Positions 1 to 12,124 of a stretch of 64,000 nt of DNA are shown one piece after another. Both the position numbers and the translations under genes were made by a program. The DNA lies in NCBI RefSeq assembly GCF_000003815.2, contig NC_049994.1, positions 16,412,523 to 16,476,522 on the forward strand. The letters run 5' to 3'. This stretch comes from Branchiostoma floridae. Lineage: Eukaryota; Chordata; Leptocardii; Amphioxiformes; Branchiostomatidae. Numbering within the stretch: position 1 is the stretch's first letter; every line of letters begins with the position of its first letter. A model generated the notes under the pieces. That model saw nothing but the letters and a program-made list of their open reading frames with translations, searched no databases and had not been told where the DNA came from.

Positions 1-178
1 TGCTGCTTTCTCTGCTTAGCACTCAGCACTAATGAGGAAGAGTATGGGAGTTGAACGCACATCACTACCAGTGGACTAGCCCCCTACTGTAGTGGCTTGC
101 ACAAATGTGTGGCCCAGGATCTACTCAAAATGGAGATGGGCGCCAACCCTAAGTATCTGCACAGATGTACGGGCAACA
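1..178 (+). mobile_element. tRNA-derived SINE body, 5' end outside window
   Basis: This stretch matches the body of the SINE at 1128-1375 (shared blocks 'ctttctctgcttagcact', 'tgtgtggccca', 'gagatgggc'). The tRNA-like head would lie before position 1. The same body start reappears inverted near 560-622. Confidence 0.55.
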
Positions 179-294
179 TAAGCTTTTTTAACAGTAGTTA
201 TAGAGAGATTTTTTGACACCTTCTCATATATACTCTCTCCTTGGTGCTGAAAAAAAAGCAGCTTTGCAATCCTAGAAGGCCAATTAAAAGTAAT

Positions 295-455
295 CTCCAA
301 GCAGATCCTACGGTAGCATAAGATAGTATGAAAAGCTGGTAGAGGAGTGAAGCTAGGAGTGTGTTTGGCTACATGGCAAAATGGACACCTCTTGGCTGAC
401 TACACTCCTTGGCCAGTTTGGTACTATCTTATGCCATTGTAGGATCTGCTTGGAG
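295..455. repeat. Palindromic (foldback) MITE-like element
   Basis: The left arm (295-328, starting ctccaagcagatcctac) is the reverse complement of the right arm (422-455) with a few mismatches, around a loop of about 90 bp. It lies between two SINE copies of opposite orientation. No ORF. Confidence 0.6.
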
Positions 456-559
456 TTTAAACTAAAAGCTATTCATGGGGTAAAGGTGACCACTTATATC
501 TTGAAGACGAGACATATTCTTACTAGACTGAACCTTATATGAATATACATGTATAAGCC

Positions 560-722
560 AATGTGTGCTTAACTCCCATAGTCTTCCTTATTAGTGCTGA
601 GTGCTAAGCAGAGAAAGCAGCATGTACCATTTCTAAAGTCTTTGGTTTGACTCGGCCGGGGATCAAACTCGCGTCCTACCTAATGCAAGCAAACACTCAG
701 GCATTGCACTGGCCATTGCAAG
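560..722 (-). mobile_element. tRNA-derived SINE, minus strand, truncated
   Basis: On the minus strand a tRNA-like head with a B-box-like gagtttgatcc (complement of 660-670) is followed by the SINE body block near 622. Similarity to the other copies stops around 560. Same family as 1128-1375 and 18398-18560. Confidence 0.5.
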
Positions 723-1127
723 CATAGCCACTTGCTTATTCAATGCCACTATAAAAGTGCAGCAGTAAGTAACCTCATACCTCACCTCCACAATACCATA
801 TCCTGAAAAATCCCTGCAGAGAATGGAGAAGGCTCGTCCCCCAAAGAAAACACTTTTTAGCATAGGAAAAAGCTATTCAAGTGTATTTTAGGCACACCTT
901 TCAAGTTTTCTGAATTGTCCAAGACACTCTCAGTACATTAGATAAAGGCCAGACACTAAATGGAAGACACAGGTTAGTCCAGCCGGCTTTGGGTGGAAAT
1001 TGACAGGAAATATTATCGCAGTCTGGAGTGCAAGGACAGCTCCAAGTTGTACAAAGGATTTGAAAAGTTTTGGAAGCTCATGAATCAGGGTTGTCCCTTG
1101 GCAATGGCATAATGGCCCTACACCGTG
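723..1127. other. No recognised feature
   Basis: AT-rich non-coding sequence between two SINE copies. I see no coding signal, RNA gene or repeat here. Confidence 0.5.
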
Positions 1128-1375
1128 CTTGGGTAATGGACGAGTGGTTAGAGCGTTCGCCTTGTATTCAGTAAGTCGTGAGTTCGATTCCGACTTTGAA
1201 AATGGTACAAGCTGCTTTCTCTGCTTAGCACTGAGAGCACTAATGAGCAAGAGTCATCACTACCAGCAGACTAGCCACATTGTAGTAACTTGCACAAAAG
1301 TGTGGCCCAAGGGCTATAGAAATCGAGATGGGCACCACCCTTAACCATCTGTTACGGATGCAGGGCAAAGCTGCC
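1128..1375 (+). mobile_element. tRNA-derived SINE
   Basis: The head carries an A-box-like tggacgagtgg (1137-1147) and a B-box-like agttcgattcc (1181-1191) at tRNA-like spacing, the internal pol III promoter layout. The body that follows is shared with three other copies in the window. The head does not fold as a clean tRNA and is joined to the repeated body, so I call a SINE and not a tRNA gene. Confidence 0.65.
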
Positions 1376-1450
1376 AACAGGCTGAATCGATCTTCTCAAA
1401 AACAAATGAATTTTCAAACAAACATATAAATGGAATACAACATTGTGTGA

Positions 1451-2497
1451 ACAAGAGATACACAAAATGCCGTTGACATGGCCCTTGAGTTCTGACTCTG
1501 TAGTCTGTTACTGAGTGTTTGGCAAATTGGTGAGGTAAGGTAGAGAATCACTCGGACAGTATACCTTACATTGAAGAGCAGAAGACAAAATGTTTAGTGT
1601 GTACAAGATACACAAAATACCATTGATACGGCCCTCGAGTTCTGACTCTGTAGTCTGTTTGGCAAATTGGTGAGCTGAAGTAAGGTAGAGAATCACTTGG
1701 ACAGTATACCTTACATTGAAGTAGAATACAATATTCAGTGTGTACGTGATACACAAAATACCATTGATACGGCCCTCGAGTTCTGACTCTGTAGTCTGTT
1801 TGGCAAATTGGTGAGGTAAGGTAGAGAATCACTTGGACAGTATACCTTACATTGAAGAGTAGAAGACAAAATATTTAGTGTGTACAAGATACAAAAAATA
1901 CCATTGATATGGCCCTCGAGTTCTGACTCTGTAGTCTGTTTGGCAAATTGGTGAGGTAAGGTGGAAAATCACTCGAGTAGAAGACAAATATTTAGTGTGT
2001 ACAAGATACACAAAATACCATGGATACGGCCCTTGAGGTCTGACTCCGTAGTCTGTTTGGCAAATTGGTGAGCTGAGGTAGGGTAGAGAATCACCTTTCA
2101 CTGAAGTAGAATACAATATTCAGTGTGTACAAGATACACAAAATACCATGGATACGGCCCTCGAGTTCTGACTCCGTAGTCAGTGTTTGGCAAATTGGTG
2201 AGGTAAGGTAGAAAATCTCTAGGACATTGAAGAGTAGAAGACAAAATATTTAGTGTGTTCGAAATACACAAAATACCATTGATACGGCCCTCGAGTTCTG
2301 ACTCCGTAGTCTGTTTGGCAAATTGGTGAGGTAAGGTAGAAAATCACTTGGACAGTACACCTTACATTGAAGAGTAAAAGACAAAATATTTAGTGTGTAC
2401 GAGATACACAAAATACCATTGATACGGCCCTCGAGTTCTGACTCCGTAGTCAGTGTTTGGCAAATTGGTGAGGTAAGGTAGAAAATCACTCGGACAG
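1451..2497. repeat. Tandem array, about 8 units of 115-155 bp
   Basis: The phrase 'gatacacaaaataccattga' recurs with small changes near 1451, 1606, 1747, 1887, 2002, 2128, 2266 and 2400. Each unit also holds 'gagttctgactc' and 'ggcaaattggtgag'. Open frames across the array are products of the repetition. It ends abruptly at 2497. Confidence 0.92.
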
Positions 2498-2838
2498 TCC
2501 ACCCACCTCCCATCCATACATCTTCAATCAGACAACGGTGTGTCTTTTGAAGCAGCCCATAGACCCTCCGCCCACAAACTAATGAAGCCCTATCCCAGCG
2601 ATCAAAGACTGCCCTCCCCCATACCCCACGCCACCCACAGGCATACTAACAAGCCAACACCGACGGAAAATGAAAAGAGCTGCCTCTTGCTCATAACAGA
2701 CCTGGCTGACTGATCTACCTGGAGAGACTTTGTAGGTGGTTTAAGGGGGGGTCAAGATGTATTGTACTGCTGCATGTTACCGTCATGTAAAGGTTTGTCA
2801 CAAAACTGGCTCTTTCTGAACAGCTACAAACATGACTG
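2498..2838. other. No recognised feature
   Basis: Unique non-coding sequence, C-rich at 2500-2650. Nothing gene-like was seen. Confidence 0.5.
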
Positions 2839-3120
2839 CAGTGTTCTAGCAAGTCTGAATTTTTTTCTGTCCCCTGGATTTTGAATGGACATCCATCCAA
2901 AGGGGCATGCTCCCCGGGAAAATTTTGAAATCTAGACCCTCTGAAAAGCTATTTCCTTTATTTTGAAGGGCGAATTTTGCTGGTAGATGCTTGGTTCAAT
3001 GAATACCTTTACATGCCGATTTTTGTCGAGCACAGAGGATGGAATGGGCAAAATTTATTGCTGTCCAAAGCAGCAAAGTTCTGTCAAAGGACGGAAGGAC
3101 AGATACTGGCTAGAACACTG
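2839..3120. mobile_element. hAT-like non-autonomous element (CAGTG ends)
   Basis: Terminal inverted repeats CAGTGTTCTAGC...GCTAGAACACTG bound 282 bp. The interior (about 2910-2975) carries a module with 'gaaattttgaaatctagacc' and 'gctatttcc'. Related copies of the module occur at 30.2-30.9, 42.2 and 47.4-47.7 kb. CAG-type ends fit hAT; no clear target-site duplication remains. Confidence 0.6.
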
Positions 3121-4004
3121 CTTGAATGGATGGGAAATTGATGTTATTCACCAAAGTACAGGTGTGAAATCTCAAAAAAGTTTGACAACTGAACTTTACT
3201 AAAACATGTAAGTAGACTGGCATCCCTTGTAGACTTTTTGCATTTTAGCTAATAAACATTACCAACTACTCCACTACACATGTGATACAAATTCTTAGGA
3301 GAACCCTGAATTATAATAACTCGCAGTAAGTTAATTTCATTGCTCGAAGCCTGGCATTATCCCTTCCCTGGAGTCCTTGAATGAACCCCCGCATTTATCC
3401 GTGGGTGTTGATCAAAACTTAATCACTAAATGTCACTAACGAAGATCAAGCAGTAGGGTGATGTAATGCCAGGTACTGACAATGGGTTAAACCATTTCAG
3501 AAATATGAACGGGGGCAAGAGACCTCTAATACATGTATATACAATTGAGAAAGAAAATGACAACGTGGGCAGGAGGGTGTATATATATTCAGATTATGTG
3601 TCAGACAAAAGTAAATATGAAATGTAAAAGGTATATCTATTGGGCATGTTGAAAGTCTTGCAATTTTAAGCAAGAAGACCTGCACATTTCAAGTGCATAT
3701 AGTGCTGTATACTACTGTAACTCAAAGTTCAGTAAAACAGTCAATGTCATCATGCAGTATTCAGTAACTTGAAATTTTATGCATTTGCCTCTATTTACAG
3801 GGTGCTATACTTTGAACAGATTAGATAGGAATTACATGTGTATTTGAAAATCTTCCAGCCATGAAATCATTGCATCAGATTACTTCTTGCTTTATGAATA
3901 TTCAAGCATGTTTAATGTATATGTTAATTTGTTCTCATGTTTCACCATTTTCCACTGTCTCATATTACTTTCTAACATACTTTACAGAACAATCTGACAA
4001 ATAG
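3121..4004. other. No recognised feature
   Basis: AT-rich non-coding DNA. Short frames here have no domain or splice context. Confidence 0.5.
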
Positions 4005-5182
4005 TCTCCCCAAGGAGGTTAAAGAATCACAGGAGAGAGCTCAGTCATTAACACCCCACTGCGGGCTATTGTTCAGACCCTCCGGGCCCATTGTTTCCGC
4101 TATCCGGCGGCGCGTCTCTGATGACCATCATGGCCGCGGGGTTTCCCGCCATTTCTGATGAGCCCGGACGTGTCAGCCCATCACATGAGCCCAGCCATGA
4201 CGTCATGCACCGCGATCCCGGCCGAGGACGACCGAGGGTTGCCGAACTGTGAGCGAGATGAGCGCAGTTTCCGCAGATTTCCTTATTTGGGAAGCGAAGG
4301 TGACGTGTGCAAACAGTACTGTTGTGGAGAGACCAAGATGGCGATCATGTCGATACTTGTTTCGGCGCTGTGCGACCAAGTTGAGTGAATTTACAGGCAT
4401 TTTTGTCGCTGTATCCCCGATTTTTTTGTCTCAGAATTATGAACAATATTCTCTACTTCATGTGTCTATTAAAAAATTATTACGCTTGCCCCGCAAAAGA
4501 GACTTTTTTTCAACGATAGTAGTGGGCTTGGGTGTGCCAAATAAGTATTTGTTGTTGCTGTTTGCGATCGATTTTTGCTGTTCGTGATGCATGAATTTTG
4601 TACTCTGAGGGCTCCGTGGATGTTCATGGCAATGATGGGAAGCAAGATGATATTTCCGAGGAAATTTATTTTGTCGGTATTGAGGGAATTTTTGCCTCAC
4701 GAGGAACGCATTTTTTTTTACACAGATGGCTTGATATCTTAATTTGACAGACTTGAAAATAAAGTTGCATAGCGTTTCTCAAGCTTCTTACGAATACTAT
4801 GAAATAGCTCCGTGTGTCCTGGGCTATGAAAGCCGACCCAGCGTTCTTCTACACCGCGTGACTTGTTGTTACACACATTTCTGTGGCCCGTGGGGAACTA
4901 TGCTCGCACTTGCCTCAGGCGAAGTATCGTCACTATTGATATCTGTTTCCTTAGTAAAAGTAGCGCTGTATTTAATGAGAATCATCCTCAAAATCGCTGA
5001 AATCCCGGCCCCAAATCGATGTTCCTGGACGAGTGATGTTGAAACTGACTCGTAAACAAAGGCCCACGCTAGCCTGGCGAGATGCAGATTGGGGCAATTA
5101 GCACTTCGATGTGATTCACACTCGCGGCAAACATGGAACAATAGGAACGCTCTCCTCTCTTTCTTTAACCTCCTTGGTCTCC
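4005..5182. mobile_element. Segment bounded by about 36-bp inverted repeats
   Basis: The left end (about 4007-4042, ccaaggaggttaaagaa then an aggagag block) is the near reverse complement of the right end (about 5143-5181). The core 'ccaaggaggttaaagaa' is exact. The 1.1 kb between them is CpG-rich and has no transposase ORF. It may be a foldback transposon, or a promoter region flanked by two inverted repeat copies. No target-site duplication was identified. Confidence 0.5.
4040..4400. promoter_or_regulatory. CpG-rich promoter-like patch with CRE
   Basis: Many CpGs stand out against the AT-rich flanks. A perfect CRE core tgacgtca is at 4198-4205, and a YY1-like aagatggcg lies near 4336. No first exon could be followed from here, so the target gene is unknown. 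Confidence 0.35.
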
Positions 5183-5214
5183 CTATACCCAGCTAAGTCT
5201 GTTAGAGACTAGTC

Positions 5215-5562
5215 CAGGGCTCTAGCCAGCGTCCGTTTTCCGTCAATTGACGGAAATTTGCTGCGTGTGACGGAAAAATTTTAAAACCAATCCGTCAACT
5301 TTGACGGACAAAAATCTGATAAAAGCTCCTTGGTGGAAGCTACAGGCTGCTTGGGGACGCCACAGCTGTAGAAGCCACACACTGTTTGTTTTGCTATTGT
5401 TATGATTGTTGATAATGTGTGTCGGTGCCCTTTCGCATACGATGATCTCATTAAAACCCGTTTTTCAAGGTCTCAGTTCAGTCTCTCTAACTCCTGGAAT
5501 AGTGTTTTCGCGACAATGGGAATTGGCTGACGGAAAAAAATGTCGAGCTGGCTAGAGCCCTG
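5215..5562. mobile_element. hAT-like MITE with 8-bp TSD
   Basis: TIRs CAGGGCTCTAGCCAGC / GCTGGCTAGAGCCCTG bound 348 bp. The 8-bp direct repeat GACTAGTC flanks both sides (5207-5214, 5563-5570). CAGGG ends plus an 8-bp duplication are the hAT signature. The interior has a short palindrome, ccgtcaattgacgg, and no transposase. Confidence 0.88.
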
Positions 5563-5570
5563 GACTAGTC

Positions 5571-6258
5571 AGACTTTTTTTGGCACACTCAGTTTTAGGG
5601 AGTGAACTCAGTCAAATTCAAATTTTATTCCTAACATGCCATCAACATGATGTCTTCTTGGTAAGATTTTACGTTGAAAATGTCTGAAAACCAACATATG
5701 ATACTAGAAAGCAACATTATTGCAAAAATGCAGAATGTCTTGCAGAAATCTATGAGCTCTGGTTGTTTTCTGGCAGAAAACAAACAAGAAGAAGAAGAAA
5801 GAAGAACAGACCAGCAAAAACAATTATGTGTACCACTACCAGAGAGGACATATAGAATTTAATGTAACTGTAGCTTCCAGTGCAATAGAATTATAACAGA
5901 GATGGAGGTTGAACATCAGATACTTTCATGTCTCTTAAAACAAATGACTTCCTGGGCAACAGTGTATCATCAGATTCTGCGATGATGGAAGGTTGAAGAT
6001 AAATCAGAGTCTCAGCTCTAACATCTCGACATGACTGTCATTTCCCTACCTTTACAGCTTCCTCGGGGAAAACTATCAGTGTCAGGTTACAGACTGTGGG
6101 GGTGGGACCAGTTGAATCATGGTTTCAGATGTGCGCCGCCCCCCCTCCACCCACGGGTGTTAATAGCATGTTAGGTAACATGGTGCTCTTTACTGACCCG
6201 CTGGGACGCCCGTCTTACTGATGCCGCACAAGTACCGGTAGTGAACATTAAGCTTGCT
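5571..6258. other. No recognised feature
   Basis: Non-coding. A small open frame near 5674 has no homology I recognise and no splice context. Confidence 0.5.
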
Positions 6259-6515
6259 CACTTTGTGAATTAACGGGTAACTTTATACGTCCAGACCCTG
6301 AGTGCAGTTTGGCCATTTCAGATAACTTGCTCTTCCGGTTGAGTCTTTTCTAGGTCAAATACAATCATGTAGTTATGAAGTTGTTGCCCAATTATTTCAC
6401 ATAAGTTTTTTGACTTCGTGAATTAACTTTATACGTCCAACGACATTTCAGATAACTTGCTCTTCCGGTTGAGTTTTTTTTTTTTTTGTAGGTTGAATAG
6501 TTATGAAGTTGAACT
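6259..6515. repeat. Direct duplication, about 150-bp period
   Basis: 'gtgaattaac', 'ctttatacgtcca' and 'cagataacttgctcttccgg' occur in the same order in 6259-6385 and 6411-6515. The second copy is shorter and has a poly-T expansion. Confidence 0.7.
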
Positions 6516-7991
6516 AGAAAAGAGATCAAGAGCTACCGGAAAGGGCTGCAGTCCTTATAGATGGGACATTAAGCTGTGGTCCACTGTGATTGTGCTTGTC
6601 GAAAAGAGCTAGGGGAATTTCCCGGTACAACCTGTAAATACTAGTGCTGTATACATGTATAGTGTTTCTCTTCTCTGTCATCATCATTGGAAGTTTAGCT
6701 CTTCAGTGAGCTCAAACTGGATTGAGATCACTAATGTTCAATGTACCTGTAATCAGTACATTGTTGCTGTTTCCCATAACTTATAAGTATAACTCTATAG
6801 TATAGGCAGGCAGAAAATAGTTTGTCAAGCTTGGTATCTGGAACACATTGGAAAAGTCTACCACCAGACATACATGTATGCAAAGCCCCAAGTCTAGCTT
6901 CCTTTAAGAGACTCTAAAAGTAACATTAACAACCAAAACAAACGGACTGAAAGCAGCTCTCATTATTATGTATTTTGTATCGTGTACATGTATGTGGAAA
7001 ATATATGTTTAAGCTAGGACTTTAAACTGTACCTCTGTCATATATTTTGTTTGCCTCTTCCCTCATGACCTCAATGAAAAGTAGCCTGCAGGCTGCTTTG
7101 AGCTTTCATGAATAACAGAGGTAATAGTATCACACCGATCAGGGTGATTAATAGCTGTCGTGCGCAGCGGTTTCTCTCTAGCGATAATCTTTGCCCGGTG
7201 ACTCTCCTGAGTATAATAACAACAAATGTCACAGGCTGGGTGGGTGTTCTTGGAAGGGACTTATTTCGCTTCTTATCTTCTCTAAGACGTCTTGCTGTGA
7301 CCCAGTGTGTGTGGGCTTATGAAACAGGTACATACTTTACCACCCACCCACACTGATGTCTTCTCTTTGATGCCTCCCACACAAAGACAATACAAGGAAT
7401 CTGATGCCACCTGAGTTTTTCCCTTTCACGTTGTCACTCACTTTCTTTTACCTTTTTGCTGCTTTTTTTAAAAATGGATCGGGGACAATACTTTAAACTA
7501 TCAGCACAAATACAGTTTCATAGTAAATCATTTAATTCAAAAATGCTACAATCTAACACTGAACTTTAAAAAAAATAGGATCAAGTCACAGACAAGATAC
7601 TCACACCCTGGGAGTAAGTAAGTCAGAGTCAGAGTCATAAAAAACAAATGCAAAAAAAACTGCTGTAAGGTACAAAGTGTCTTTTTTCTGGCGATTTTCT
7701 ACATATAAAAATGGGCAGTGATGACAACCTCTACATTAGTATATGTACACAGTAGTACACAGGACATGTGCTTAGAATGCATGTACATAGATACGCCAAA
7801 AACAGCACTGCACTGACAACCAGACAAAGGGAAAAGAAAACGGGGAAGACCAAAATCAACTTGCTACAGAGGGACCTTGGGTACTAAAGCCTGACGGAAG
7901 CAAAAAACCCTTGCCCAAAACCAGCCTGAATGGAGACTGTTTGCTGCCCAATGTGTCACTAGACAGAGGAGCATATAATTCTAATCAAAGT
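6516..7991. other. No recognised feature
   Basis: About 1.5 kb of AT-rich non-coding sequence. I found no exon with both splice sites and no transposon ends. Confidence 0.5.
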
Positions 7992-7996
7992 CTAAG

Positions 7997-8372
7997 GCCC
8001 AATCTATACACAGTTTTTACCGATACACATGTATCTGTGAATGTGTCGGGAGGGATCTGGAACATAGGGGGCCGGACACCCATGGCGCTTGCAGTCATAA
8101 ACATATGGCGCAATTTTCCACATGGCGTTATATGCTAATGAGCCTTCCCGAAGTCGGGAAGCATCTACACACGCGCAGAAGCTGTCGGGGACCCCTGCTA
8201 AGCTATCGGTAAGGTATCGTAGTATTCGTACGAATGGTCCGCGGACCTTTCGGGAGAAATTTTTCCGATATCGTAATGGCGATATAGTAGTTCCATCTAG
8301 ACGATGAAAAAAAGCTGTCGGCGAGAGGTTGTAGGCTCGCCGATATCGGGAAAAACTGTGTGTAGATCGTGC
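7997..8372. mobile_element. MITE, 376 bp, 5-bp TSD
   Basis: The left end, GCCCAATCTATACACAG then tttttaccgat, mirrors the right end with a few mismatches. CTAAG flanks both sides (7992-7996, 8373-8377). The interior is CpG-rich with repeated cgatatcg-like motifs. Superfamily not assigned. Confidence 0.75.
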
Positions 8373-8377
8373 CTAAG

Positions 8378-9562
8378 CCTTAGCTGATTTAACCATTGGC
8401 ACAAGATAGAAAGAATCAAGACTCCTGTCTATAGTGGCCACCTGTCCACCACGTGCATTCTATCATCCTCGAGAAGTCTTCTTGGGAAGTTTTGACTGTA
8501 CCCAAAAACATACAAGTCATTTGGTATGGCCTAACAGCACGGACTAATTAACACTAATTAGTAAAAGTAAGTTAATGGAACTAGTCGGCCACCATCAGGA
8601 CTGATGTATGAAACCCTTCCGCACGCTGCCACACAAATTGCAGCTGTAATACACAGCTAGAAATAATGGAGGGGGTAATCATCTTATTAGCGCATCGTTT
8701 AGTGGGGAGGGGGGCTGCAATGGGACCTTATTAGCGCAGCACACAGAGTATTATATCGTTAGCAAAAGTCCCGTTGAGTTGTTCCGGTTATTAGGCTTGT
8801 AATCAAGGGCTAATGCAACTAGTGTGCTTATATTACTGTAAATCATGAAATATTTCCAGTACAAATAACAGGAGCTAAGGAACTCATTTGCATTAACTTC
8901 ATCTTAACTTTTCTTACCTTTGTTTCCTATTAGTCTACCAAAAAATTGTCTTCTTCTCCTTTGCAAATTAATTCATAGGATATAAAACCTACTCTAAAAC
9001 CAGACCTCTTCAATGTCATTGACAAAAGATAACGTATGACAATTTCCCCAATCATATCCATCCAATTCCTTGAATAACTGCTATTTCGCGTATAGTATTT
9101 GCAGTAGTTTTATGTTTGCAGTTTTAGCAGTGAACTAATGTCACTCAACATAGTCCACAATGATTGTGTTCCTAGACTTGTGTTGATGCCAGACTTAAAA
9201 CACAGAGGATTCCTACAACCTACTTTCTCCTTCAACCAAGAAATTAAGTGTATATACATAAATCAGTTCACAGTATTCAAGTCTACAGATGGCTGAGCTA
9301 AGTGTAGGGGGAAGCTTGGAAGTATAGCATTAGGTTAGTCTGATTACCATACATTTGTACAGCTAAATGGATGCTTCCTGTTGTAATAAGTTGTAACATG
9401 CAAGAAACTTTCACCTAACTAAATTCACTGTACAGAAGTTTTACAATTTACAAGCACTCTACATACTTCCTCATTTCTCCTTCAAATGTTTGGCCATAAT
9501 GTCCAGAAGAAGAAGAAAAGAAACATATGATTATGAGGCAAGAAACAGAGGTACACACTGTA
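8378..9562. other. No recognised feature
   Basis: Non-coding. The phrase 'cttattagcgca' occurs twice (about 8684 and 8730), which may be a regulatory or decayed repeat signal. Otherwise nothing. Confidence 0.45.
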
Positions 9563-9565
9563 TAA

Positions 9566-9874
9566 AGGTGGGGTCACACATGCGTATATATTCAAGTCCG
9601 TTTGAGGTGCGTATGACGCTCTTAGTCTCTACCAGGCTCCACAGGTCGCGGGAAAAATAGTACAAATTGGACAAATATAGATACATAACATGCAAGATGA
9701 GTTAGCTGACCGAGAAGTATGGTTAGCGACCCAGCTTACTCGTCTGACATGTTACCTGTTTACGTTTGTCCAATTTCTATTATTTTTACAACGACCTGTG
9801 GAGCCTGGTGGAGGCAAATACTCCCATGCACGCCTCATACGGGCTTAAATATATACGCAGGTGTGACCCCAGCT
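9566..9874. mobile_element. PIF/Harbinger-like MITE, 309 bp
   Basis: TIRs of about 34 bp begin AGGTGGGGTCACACATGCG on the left and AGCTGGGGTCACACCTGCG on the right (reverse complement). TAA flanks both ends, the TWA target of PIF/Harbinger. An inner inverted pair (accaggctccacaggtcg / cgacctgtggagcctggt) makes a second stem. Confidence 0.8.
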
Positions 9875-10039
9875 TAAGATATGTTTTTCATTACCTATGG
9901 GGAGAAAAATGTATATAACTCCATATTGCCAATCACTTATCCAATGTGCAGCACCATTCAAAGCTGACAGGGGGCTCTGTTGCTCAATAGTGACTAACTG
10001 GTAGCAGTCAACAACATGGCATGGGGAGCCAGCATAGAA

Positions 10040-10237
10040 GAGGGTCTGCATTGGGGGTTCCCACAACGATTTACGCTGAATTCAGAAGGACCCCCTACGT
10101 ATTATGCTAAATCAAGAAAGCCATTTACGCTAAATTTGGTCGCCTCCCTACGAATTACGTAGATAAGATGGTTTTCCCTACGAATTACGGGAAATAAAAT
10201 ACGCTGCCTACGCCTTACGTAAAAGAGCATGCAGACC
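10040..10237. mobile_element. MITE with GAGGGTCTGCAT end, 9-bp TSD
   Basis: Begins GAGGGTCTGCAT and ends ATGCAGACC, with AGCATAGAA duplicated on both sides (10031-10039, 10238-10246). The interior repeats tacg/cgtaa words. A second copy in the opposite orientation is at 35915-36119. Confidence 0.85.
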
Positions 10238-10249
10238 AGCATAGAACTA

Positions 10250-12010
10250 CATTGTACTAGCCACTAGCCTTGCTCCTGCAACTGAGTTGCTACAGTCCAA
10301 CAAAACTCTGTAAGAAACAACATTAAGTTTGCATCAATTTTAATGCCTTATTTGAACGTTTACACAAATATAAATGGACACAGTCCCTAAAGATCGCTCT
10401 TAATAATAGTATTGCTTCCTGTATACCTCCAACTCAGTTGCTAATCCCAGAAATGACTGTCAGAAACAAAAAGAGTTTCTTTCAACTCTAATGCTTTGTA
10501 CAAACACAAAATGGACACTGTCCCCTAAATACTACTCTTCTTGAAATATCCACTAGACTTACTTCTTCTATACCTCCAACTGAGTTGCTTCAGTCCCAGA
10601 AATGACTGTCCGGAAACAAAAAGAGTTTCTTTCATTTCTAATGCTTTGTACAAACACAAAATGGACACAGTCCCCTAAATACTGCTCTACATGAGTCTTG
10701 CTTCTTGTACGTTGTATACCTCCAAATGAGTTGCTACGTTCCCCCCCAAAAACCCAGTCCACTCCCTTCCCACAGGATATCCCTTATCGCCTTGTCCGCC
10801 GACAGAGCCACGCACATTTACATGAGTCTTGCTTCTTGTAAAGTGTATACATTTTTTTTTGTACCTCCAACTGAGTTGCTACGTTCCCCAAAACAACACA
10901 GTCCACTCCCTCCCCACAGGGATATCCCTTATCACTAAAGAAAACACTGTCAGAAACAAAAAAAAGGACTGGCTCTTTCAATTTCAATGCTTTATACAAA
11001 CATAAAACAGACATGGTCTAATAGATACTGCTCTTTATGAACTATCCACCAGTCTTACTTCTTGTATACTTCCAACTGAGTTGCTATAGTCCCAGAAAAC
11101 ACTTAGTACTGTCTATACAAACACAAAATGGACACAGTCCCTTCAAGACTGCTCTGCACGAGTCTTGTTTCTTGTACGTTGTATACCTCCAAATGAGTTT
11201 CTATGTTCCCCAAAAAACACAGTCCACTGTAGATCTCTCCCTACAGTACAGGGAATTCCTTATCACTAAAAAAGAAAACACTGTCAGAAAAAAATACAGG
11301 TTCTTTCAATTTCAATGCTTTATACAAACATAAAACAGGCATGGTCTAATAGATACTGCTCTTTATGAACTATCCACCAGTCTTACTTCTTGTATACTTC
11401 CAACTGAGTTGCTATAGTCCCAGAAAACACTTAGTACTGTCTATACAAACACAAAATGGACACAGTCCCTTCAAGACTGCTCTGCACGAGTCTTGTTTCT
11501 TGTACGTTGTATACCTCCAAATGAGTTTCTATGTTCCCCAAAAAACACAGTCCACTGTAGATCTCTCCCTACAGTACAGGGAATTCCTTATCACTAAAAA
11601 AGAAAACACTGTCAGAAACAAATACAGGTTCTTTCAATTTCAATGCTTTATACAAACATAAAACAGGCATGGTCTGATAGATACTGCTCTTTATGAACTA
11701 TCCACCAGTCTTACTTCTAGTACATCTCCAACTGAGTTGCTACGTTCCCAGAAAAACACAGAAACAAAACAATTTCATTCAATTCTAATGTTTTGTACAA
11801 ATGCAAAATGGACACAGTCCCTTATAAGATACTGCTCTTTGTAAAATATCCAGCTTTTGTATACTTCCAACTGAGTTGCTACAGTCCAAGAAAACACTGT
11901 TCGAAAGTGTTTGAAAGTCTATTCAAACACAAAATGGACACAGTCCCTTAAAGACTGCTCTACATGAGTTTCGCTTCTTCTATTCTCCAACTGAGTTGCT
12001 AAGTTCCAAA
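10250..12010. repeat. Tandem array, about 120-205-bp units
   Basis: The phrase 'ccaactgagttgctac' and variants recurs about twelve times, near 10274, 10432, 10579, 10721, 10867, 11069, 11191, 11402, 11519, 11728, 11868 and 11989. Between them are 'acaaacacaaaatggacaca' and 'tacttcttgtata'. Open frames of 70-100 codons here come from the repetition and lack other coding signs. Confidence 0.88.
11010..11665. repeat. 328-bp higher-order repeat, two near-identical copies
   Basis: 11010-11337 and 11338-11665 are almost identical, each made of two diverged basic units of the surrounding array. This indicates a recent two-unit duplication. Confidence 0.9.
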
Positions 12011-12124
12011 AAAAACCAGTCCACTCCCTCCCCGCAGGGACAACCCTTATCACCAGCACACAGGTGCGTCCGTCCACAGAGCCACGCACACTTACAGCAG
12101 AGCACAGGCTCTGGGGATCACTGC

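Noticed and set aside
1128-1200. tRNA gene
   Set aside because: Same reason: head of a SINE with other copies nearby and no clean cloverleaf.
1451-2497. CRISPR array
   Set aside because: Units are similar along their whole length with no unique spacers, and the genome is eukaryotic.
4249-4587. 112-codon frame in the CpG-rich patch
   Set aside because: No homology, poor start context and no donor; it is explained by base composition.
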